17,299 nt of DNA, taken from assembly GCA_018814965.1 (NCBI GenBank), contig JAHIYS010000021.1, forward strand, positions 1 through 17,299. Reading direction: 5' to 3'. Under the pieces are notes generated by a model. The model ran no database searches, was not told the DNA's origin, and saw nothing but the letters and a program-made list of their open reading frames with translations. The translations under genes and the position numbers were made by a program. This stretch comes from Gammaproteobacteria bacterium. GTDB lineage: Bacteria; Pseudomonadota; Gammaproteobacteria; UBA9339. Shown here piece after piece: positions 13,405 to 17,299 of this stretch (position 1 is the stretch's first letter; every line of letters starts with the position of its first letter).

Positions 13405-15237
13405 ATGTGTGGAATTGTAGGTGCCATTTCAGAACGCAACATTACAACTATTTTGGTCGAATGCTTAAAGCGCCTAGAATATAGGGGATATGATTCTGCC
13501 GGCGTTGCCACCATAAACGATAAAAACACCTTAAAATGCGTTCGTGCTGTTGGCAAAATAGAGATCTTAGCCAATAAATTAAAAACCTCACCAATTTCAG
13601 GAAGGATCGGTATTGCCCATACGCGTTGGGCTACTCATGGCGCCCCTACAAAGCATAACGCCCACCCTCATACCTCTAATGGCGCTGTAGCCTTAACCCA
13701 CAATGGCATCATAGAAAATTACGAAAAACTAAGAGATAAACTCATAAAAAAAGGGGTTAAATTCGATAGTGATACCGATACCGAAGTAATAGTGCACTTA
13801 ATCTATAGCCATTTACAAAACAAAGATGACTTTCTTACTGCCGTACACAAAACAATAAAAGAATTAACTGGCGCCTATGCTCTGGCCATCATTAGCACAG
13901 CAGAACCAGACAAAATTATCGCCGTGCGCTCTGGCAGCCCGGTTGTTATCGGATTAGGAATAGATGAAAACTTTATTGCCTCTGATGCTACTGCATTATT
14001 ACCTGTAACAAATAGTTTTATGTATCTCCAAGAGGGAGACATAGCCGTAGTTGAGAAAAATAAAGTTCAGATTTATAATTCAAAACTAAAACGGGTCAAA
14101 CGACCAATTAAATCGTCAGAAATGTCGTCAGAAAATGTTGAGCGTGGCAACTATCGTCACTTCATGCAAAAAGAGATCTTTGAACAACCACGCGCACTAG
14201 CAGATACTTTAGAAGAACGCCTGCTTAGCAATGAAATCCCCGCTGAAGTTTTTGGCAATAATGCTAAAGCCATTTTTAGCAAGGCCAAAAGGTTGCAAAT
14301 TGTTGCCTGCGGATCAAGCTTTCACGCAGCCATGACTGGAAAATACTGGTTTGAAAAACACACCAGAATTCCTTGCAACGTCGAAATAGCTAGCGAGTTT
14401 CGTTATCGAGATACAATAACCGAACCAGGAACCATATTCATAACCATATCACAATCGGGTGAAACAGCAGATACACTTGCAGCATTACACAAGGCAAAAA
14501 AGCTGCCATATCTAGCAACTCTAACCATCTGTAATGCTCCTGAAAGCTCTTTAGTCCGCGAATCAGATTTAGTTTTTATAACTAGAGCAGGGCTCGAAAT
14601 TGGCGTAGCCACTACAAAAGCTTTTACTTCTCAACTAACTGCGCTTCTGATGTTAACGATTGCTCTTGGAAAATACCAAGGTATGAACACAAAAGTCTCA
14701 CAACAGTTAATTAAACAACTAAAACACTTACCACTTTTAGCTGAGCAAATTTTAAAATTAGACCATGAGATTAGCATTATTGCTAAAGTACTAGAAAACA
14801 GCTCAAATGCCTTCTATCTGGGACGTGGAATTAGCTATCCTGTTGCTATGGAAGGGGCATTGAAAATAAAAGAGATCTCCTATATCCATGCTGAATGCTA
14901 TCCCGCTGGAGAACTAAAACATGGCGCACTTGCTTTAATCGATCATGGAACCCCCGTAGTGGTCGTGGCTCCAAACGATCATTTATTTGAAAAATTAAAA
15001 TCTAACCTACAAGAGGTCCACGCTCGAGGTGGAGAGTTAATTATTTTTGCAGATAAATCTCTGCATTTCAAAAAACATCCTAGCTGGCATATTTGTCATA
15101 TACCACCAATGGATGTTGAGATTGCCCCTATAATTTACTCTATTTTGCTACAATTACTTGCGTATCATGTAGCCTTACTAAAAGGCACAGACATAGATCA
15201 ACCAAGAAACTTAGCAAAATCGGTAACAGTGGAATAA
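13405..15237 (+). CDS. glmS: Glutamine-fructose-6-phosphate aminotransferase (isomerizing)
   Basis: GlmS makes glucosamine 6-phosphate from fructose 6-phosphate and glutamine, the committed step to UDP-GlcNAc for peptidoglycan and LPS. The start at 13405 places the catalytic Cys directly after Met (MCGIVGA), as the family requires, and GGAGG lies 8 bases upstream. The 610-residue protein has the glutaminase domain (HTRWATHG, THNGIIENY, DTDTEVI). Two SIS domains follow (ACGSSFHA and TISQSGETADT; then LGRGISYPVAMEGALKIKE and ECYPAGELKHG). It ends in the conserved tail DQPRNLAKSVTVE. It lies 54 bases after rho and 33 bases before the DUF945 gene. No glmS ribozyme is expected or seen. Confidence 0.98.
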   Translation: MCGIVGAISERNITTILVECLKRLEYRGYDSAGVATINDKNTLKCVRAVGKIEILANKLKTSPISGRIGIAHTRWATHGAPTKHNAHPHTSNGAVALTHNGIIENYEKLRDKLIKKGVKFDSDTDTEVIVHLIYSHLQNKDDFLTAVHKTIKELTGAYALAIISTAEPDKIIAVRSGSPVVIGLGIDENFIASDATALLPVTNSFMYLQEGDIAVVEKNKVQIYNSKLKRVKRPIKSSEMSSENVERGNYRHFMQKEIFEQPRALADTLEERLLSNEIPAEVFGNNAKAIFSKAKRLQIVACGSSFHAAMTGKYWFEKHTRIPCNVEIASEFRYRDTITEPGTIFITISQSGETADTLAALHKAKKLPYLATLTICNAPESSLVRESDLVFITRAGLEIGVATTKAFTSQLTALLMLTIALGKYQGMNTKVSQQLIKQLKHLPLLAEQILKLDHEISIIAKVLENSSNAFYLGRGISYPVAMEGALKIKEISYIHAECYPAGELKHGALALIDHGTPVVVVAPNDHLFEKLKSNLQEVHARGGELIIFADKSLHFKKHPSWHICHIPPMDVEIAPIIYSILLQLLAYHVALLKGTDIDQPRNLAKSVTVE

Positions 15238-15270
15238 AATTTAGTTTAGTTATAAAAAAAGGAACGAAAC

Positions 15271-16611
15271 ATGCGTAAATGGTTATCATCTTTGGGCTAT
15301 ATTTTAGCAACTTTAGTAGCTATATTTTTGCTTTTACCACTAATTCTTGGATTATTAGCTGAGAAAAAATGCAACCAAATAATAGTAGCGATTAACACCA
15401 CCACCCCATTTAGCGCTAAAATAATCAATTATCATCGTGGCTGGTTTAGCGCCGATGCAACAGCTCAAATATCCCTAGATAAATTTGGTCTATCCAATCA
15501 AGAACTACAACAACTAAAAATAGATGCAAATATTATTCATGGCCCAGTACTTATTGATTGGACAAGATTCCACTTTGTCCAAGCCATTATCAACACCAAA
15601 ATTAATACGACTGAAACTCAAAATAACTGGTTAAAACGCTCTTCAGATGCAGAACCAATTACAAAAGCAAAAATAAAGTTTAGATTAAGCGGAGAAACAG
15701 TAATAACTCTTGATAGCCCTCCCCTTACATTAAAAGATCAAGATAACGAAATAAATTGGCGTGGACTAAAAATAAGAACCACCATTTCGCCTTTGTACAA
15801 CCAAATAAAATCAGATATCGATTTTCCTGGGATCGATATTAAACTTAAAGACTTTGATTTCAACATTAAAGACTTAAAAAGCACTTACAGAGGAAACAAA
15901 ACCTCTAGTGGCTCATGGATTGGTGATCGCAATATACAACTATCCTCTTTTTCAACTAAAAATGAGAACAATCATGTCATTTCTTTTGCAGGAATGAACA
16001 TTCATAACGCAATCTTTGAAAACCAGGGAAACTTAGTAAATATCAATACAACCATAACCATAGAAGATCTAAATATAAATGATGCTGCTTACAACCAAAA
16101 CAAGCTTGATTTTGAAATCAATAACTTAAACCAAGCTTTGCTTGCTAAATTACAGCAACAAATAATTTCAAGCAAAATAGCATCCTCCCCAACAAGCGCG
16201 GCTCTTGACGTTATAATATCTATTCTAAATAATGGTGGCGAAATAAAAATAAAGGAATTAAATACCAACACCCCATGGGGAAAACTACTTTCTTCAATCA
16301 ACGCTACCTGCTCAAATCAACCAAATAATACTGGTTTACTAACTACTATAGCTAACAGCACGGTCAATGCTAACATTAAAGTTGAACGCGCCTTAGGGTT
16401 ACACCTATTAGAAAAGTTTTATAAACTAGTCCCTTCGCAAACTGAGGCAAGCAGTCCATCTACCCAAGCAGAAAACTTACTAAATGACTGGCTACAATCA
16501 GGAAAAATTCTGACCTCTCCTGATGATCACTATTTACACATTACTTTTGACTATAAAGATAATCAACCATCTATTAACAACAAATTACTAACCTTAACGA
16601 TAACCCCATGA
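15271..16611 (+). CDS. DUF945 / YdgA-like membrane-anchored protein
   Basis: The 446-residue product has one N-terminal membrane segment (about residues 8-30, GYILATLVAIFLLLPLILGLL). The DUF945 hallmark YHRGWFSADA follows near residue 50. The rest is a long beta-rich periplasmic region with repeated LKIDANI, LKIRTTI and IDFPGIDIKLKDFDF type strands. AAAGGA lies shortly before the ATG. The family is widespread in gammaproteobacteria, with no settled function; E. coli YdgA is a relative of about 500 residues. It overlaps the next gene by 4 bases (ATGA), which indicates coupled translation with a SPOR-domain protein and suggests an envelope role. Confidence 0.85.
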   Translation: MRKWLSSLGYILATLVAIFLLLPLILGLLAEKKCNQIIVAINTTTPFSAKIINYHRGWFSADATAQISLDKFGLSNQELQQLKIDANIIHGPVLIDWTRFHFVQAIINTKINTTETQNNWLKRSSDAEPITKAKIKFRLSGETVITLDSPPLTLKDQDNEINWRGLKIRTTISPLYNQIKSDIDFPGIDIKLKDFDFNIKDLKSTYRGNKTSSGSWIGDRNIQLSSFSTKNENNHVISFAGMNIHNAIFENQGNLVNINTTITIEDLNINDAAYNQNKLDFEINNLNQALLAKLQQQIISSKIASSPTSAALDVIISILNNGGEIKIKELNTNTPWGKLLSSINATCSNQPNNTGLLTTIANSTVNANIKVERALGLHLLEKFYKLVPSQTEASSPSTQAENLLNDWLQSGKILTSPDDHYLHITFDYKDNQPSINNKLLTLTITP

Positions 16612-17144
16612 GCCGCGATTACGCCAAACGCAAAATTTCTCGCAAGAAACCTAAAAAAAAGCGCCTATCACGATGGTTAATTTTTTTATTAGCGATTGGA
16701 TTAGCCGTAAGCTTTTTCGTGTTTAATAAACATTATAGACCTAGTCAACTTTTAAACGAATTCAAAACAAAACCAACTAAAATCCTCAAGCAACAATCGG
16801 CTCCAAAAGTTATAACAAAAATAGCAGTAACTCCAAAATTTGATTTTTATAATATTTCTCCACAAAAAAAAGATAATAATACAAAAAAAGATGTGAAAGA
16901 CTCATATGAATTAGAGATTGCAATCGCAAATGATTTTGCAGCAGCTGACCGTCTGAAAGCTGAATTAGCGCTACTGGGCTTTGCTGCCAGCATCACTCCA
17001 ATTTACCATCAAGGAACACAAAAATATAATGTAAGCATTGGTCCTTATGACAATCAAGACATTGCAAATGCGGTATTACATAAATTAAAACTAAACAAAG
17101 TATCTGGTATACTAAAAAAATCGCCAAAAGTAATGTCCAACTAA
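16608..17144 (+). CDS. SPOR-domain membrane protein
   Basis: The 178-residue protein has a strongly basic cytoplasmic N terminus (RKISRKKPKKKRLSR) and one membrane segment (about 23-39, WLIFLLAIGLAVSFFVF). A Lys/Thr/Pro linker leads to a C-terminal SPOR domain at about 100-172. The domain shows the ELEIAIANDFAAADRLKAELALLGF half, and YNVSIGPYDNQDIANAVLHKL as the second repeat with its GPY motif. SPOR domains bind peptidoglycan stripped of stem peptides at the division site. This is the layout of FtsN-like and DedD-like proteins; which one cannot be told from sequence. The start ATG overlaps the stop of the DUF945 gene. Confidence 0.88.
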   Translation: MSRDYAKRKISRKKPKKKRLSRWLIFLLAIGLAVSFFVFNKHYRPSQLLNEFKTKPTKILKQQSAPKVITKIAVTPKFDFYNISPQKKDNNTKKDVKDSYELEIAIANDFAAADRLKAELALLGFAASITPIYHQGTQKYNVSIGPYDNQDIANAVLHKLKLNKVSGILKKSPKVMSN

Positions 17145-17299
17145 AATTCCATAACTTTATATCATAATCTGGTTATCGAAATTTAAAAAAATTGCATCTG
17201 AGATTCCATGGTCAAGCACGAGACGACAACTATTGTGGTATACCAAACCAATTGACAACATCTATCAAACTATATCAAACTGCACGACGACAAGCGTTA

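Noticed and set aside
17145..17299. Start of another gene, or a repeat array, at the right edge
   Set aside because: Only a 15-codon frame and a small direct repeat (ATCAAACT twice) are visible. Stops occur in all frames examined and no ribosome binding site context was found.

Overview
The window is AT-rich chromosomal DNA from a Gram-negative gammaproteobacterium. The protein sequences (FolD, Rho, SecB, RpoH, GlmS, GpmI) read as gammaproteobacterial. The low GC content, a CIRCE-type HrcA operator and scattered short palindromic elements with GTCATTGCG ends suggest a Legionellales or Coxiellaceae-like lineage. That placement is an inference. No rRNA, tRNA, CRISPR array, transposase or phage gene was seen.

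Left part (1-2000): the 3' end of rpe is followed by a disturbed stretch of about 600 bases. It holds a 24-codon ORF fragment, two palindromic elements and a 233-bp tandem duplication. The duplication copied the folD leader and its first 30 codons, so a truncated 43-codon folD copy sits upstream of intact folD. Overlapping hairpins separate folD from the convergent minus-strand genes.

Minus-strand block (2009-7712): gpmI, envC and ctpA form a tight operon for glycolysis, activation of septal murein amidases and a periplasmic C-terminal processing protease. Upstream of it are two repeat elements and two genes for secreted, cysteine-containing proteins. These two look like diverged paralogs of an unrecognised family. 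In E. coli the gpmI/envC genes lie next to yibN, so this cassette appears to have been inserted into that divergent junction.

Centre (8067-11628): a promoter drives a membrane-anchored rhodanese-like protein (YibN type, no cysteine in the active-site loop), then secB, then a secreted protein with two BamE/BLIP-like repeats. rpoH (heat-shock sigma factor) runs on the minus strand. Its promoter region carries a near-perfect CIRCE operator (one mismatch), so HrcA probably represses the sigma-32 gene itself, joining the two heat-shock circuits. yggU (DUF167) and trxA follow on the plus strand.

Right part (11629-17299): trxA and rho keep their ancestral adjacency. rho has its own strong sigma-70 promoter, a leader of about 120 nt, and an N-terminal extension of about 67 residues of low-complexity sequence. 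glmS (first step of UDP-GlcNAc synthesis), a DUF945/YdgA-like protein and a SPOR-domain membrane protein follow in one direction with short gaps or overlap, forming an envelope-related run. The last 155 bases (17145-17299) show no gene I can support.

The strongest candidates for something undescribed are the CIRCE-controlled rpoH, the duplicated folD leader with its truncated upstream ORF and uneven divergence, and the pair of secreted cysteine-containing paralogs.
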